Assembly (NCBI GenBank): GCA_011037195.1
Contig: JAAEAF010000272.1
Span: 406,202 to 470,201, forward strand
Length of the DNA: 64,000 nt
Origin: Triatoma infestans
Taxonomy: Eukaryota > Arthropoda > Insecta > Hemiptera > Reduviidae
Direction: 5' to 3'
In this document: positions 62,884 through 64,000 of the stretch, in pieces
Layout of the letters: every line of letters starts with the position of its first letter
Position numbering within the stretch: the stretch's first letter is position 1
The notes under the pieces: model-generated
What the model saw: the letters and a program-made list of their open reading frames with translations, nothing else
The model's database searches: none
Told to the model about the DNA's origin: nothing
Program-made: the position numbers and the translations under genes

Positions 62884-63110
62884 GTAAACAAAAAATTGGT
62901 GTCAACATTCACACGAATTTCTTTTATTGTAAATCTCACAGTTCTGATGTATAGATTTTTTTTGAAAGTCAGAATTTCTACTAAATGTTCCCAAATATCC
63001 ACCAGATTAGAAGTAATTACGGGGTTGGTTCAGTTCCCCCAGAACATTCTAGAAGCAATTTTTCTAGAAAAATGTTTTAAACAATAAATTGGTTTCATGG
63101 ATGGATCTAG
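62884..63110 (+). repeat. ~1 kb dispersed repeat, diverged 5' fragment
   Basis: Begins aaaaaattggtgtcaacattc with acacgaatttcttttattg, a decayed form of the family start, followed by ccccagaacattctag-like and ctagaaaaatgtttta words of the body. Confidence 0.5.
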
Positions 63111-63440
63111 TATACCAAATCGAAAATTAGAGAGATCTTGGGGCCTCCGCAAAGCTCTATTGCGATGCCTTCATTGTAGTCCAGTAGCGCCCCCACCACA
63201 AAGACTAAGGTTTTTTTTACAGTTATTTGAAAAAATTAAAATTAGTTTGCTCCTTATAGAATGGTGAACGAAAAATAAGTTTTGGAGTTTCAATTAGCAT
63301 ACAAACGTAGTGGCAATATTTTTTAACTACTTGGTTTACTGTTTTACTTCGTTTCGAACCCTTTCCGGGGCTTGGTAAGCCCGTTTCCTGACTGGAATGC
63401 TTCCAAAAGAAACAAAAATCACTTAACCAATACTAAAATA

Positions 63441-64000
63441 AATCTGGTATGGAACACTCATACGACTTTCTCTTAAGTTAACATAATAATACTTTCTATT
63501 ATGTTAACATAATCAGTTAACATAATATAGATTTAATTGACAAATTTTCTTCAAACATAATTTTTATTAAATCTTTGCTTGTCATGAGAATATAAATTTA
63601 AAAAATACACATACTCTCCCCCGCTCCTAAAACTCTTCGAATAAAGAAAACCTTTTCGGGTAAAAGTTTCCAACAGAAGTGATAGGTGCCTATATTCATA
63701 GTGTAACAAATTTAAAGAAATATGTCGCTGTATTTATTGATAAAATTTTAAAAAACTGAAATAACTATTCAGAAGAAATGCACTTCTGATCAACCGATTT
63801 TCTTCAAACTCAGAATTTTGGCAACACATTAAATTCTAATTAGGTTATTTAGATGATAGAAATGTATAAAAACTAAAATAGCCTCTCTAAAAAACTAAAC
63901 TCCTCTCCTTTCCCAAAAACCACCTTGAATAAATTTTTCCGGAAAAAGCTTTGAATAAAAGTTGTCGCTTTTTACATATGTAGTCGATATTCTAAGTTTA
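63441..64000 (+). repeat. ~1 kb dispersed repeat, 5' half, cut by window end
   Basis: Starts aaatctggtatggaacactc, then acgactttctcttaagtta, with the body words aattgacaaattttcttc, cgattttcttcaaactc and gttgtcgctttttacatatg running into the window edge. Confidence 0.7.

Overview
The window is AT-rich eukaryotic nuclear DNA. Short GT-AG introns, an insect-style transposon load (LOA/Jockey-type LINEs, mariner, PIF/Harbinger, Penelope-like elements, tRNA-derived SINEs) and two conserved animal genes point to an arthropod, most likely an insect and perhaps a hemipteran. The species assignment is inference; the gene calls are not.

Layout. 1-4985: decayed LOA-clade-like non-LTR retrotransposon, cut by the left window edge, ending in an (AAT)n tail. 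About 5.0-26.7 kb: no host gene recognised; AT-rich intergenic DNA carrying SINEs, a Jockey-type 3' fragment, a mariner fossil, foldback elements and fragments of a ~1 kb dispersed repeat. 26722-34738 (minus): complete six-exon gene for ribosomal protein L7a (268 aa). 34739-37410: intergenic spacer. 37599-62360 (minus): complete gene for the microRNA-processing nuclease Drosha, reconstructed as 22 coding exons in a continuous reading frame (1279 aa). After 62.4 kb only repeat fragments are seen.

Both host genes lie on the minus strand, Drosha upstream of RpL7A. Their introns are heavily colonised. RpL7A intron 4 holds a 5'-truncated LINE flanked by ~0.64 kb direct copies that include most of exon 5, plus two Harbinger-type elements nested in a dispersed repeat. 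Drosha intron 6 holds a Penelope-like element with long inverted arms. Intron 18 holds an L1-like LINE split by a mariner and several palindromes. Intron 21 holds more foldbacks and a LINE RNase H relic.

The points most worth a second look are: the exon-5 duplication around the LINE; a CTGANGA-hairpin-GAAA motif, resembling the hammerhead ribozyme core, recurring in four different repeat families; the ~1 kb repeat whose ends resemble non-autonomous Helentrons; and the many long inverted repeats inside the pre-mRNA of Drosha, itself a double-stranded-RNA nuclease. No CRISPR, operon or other prokaryotic feature is present, and I did not see a wholly new gene system.
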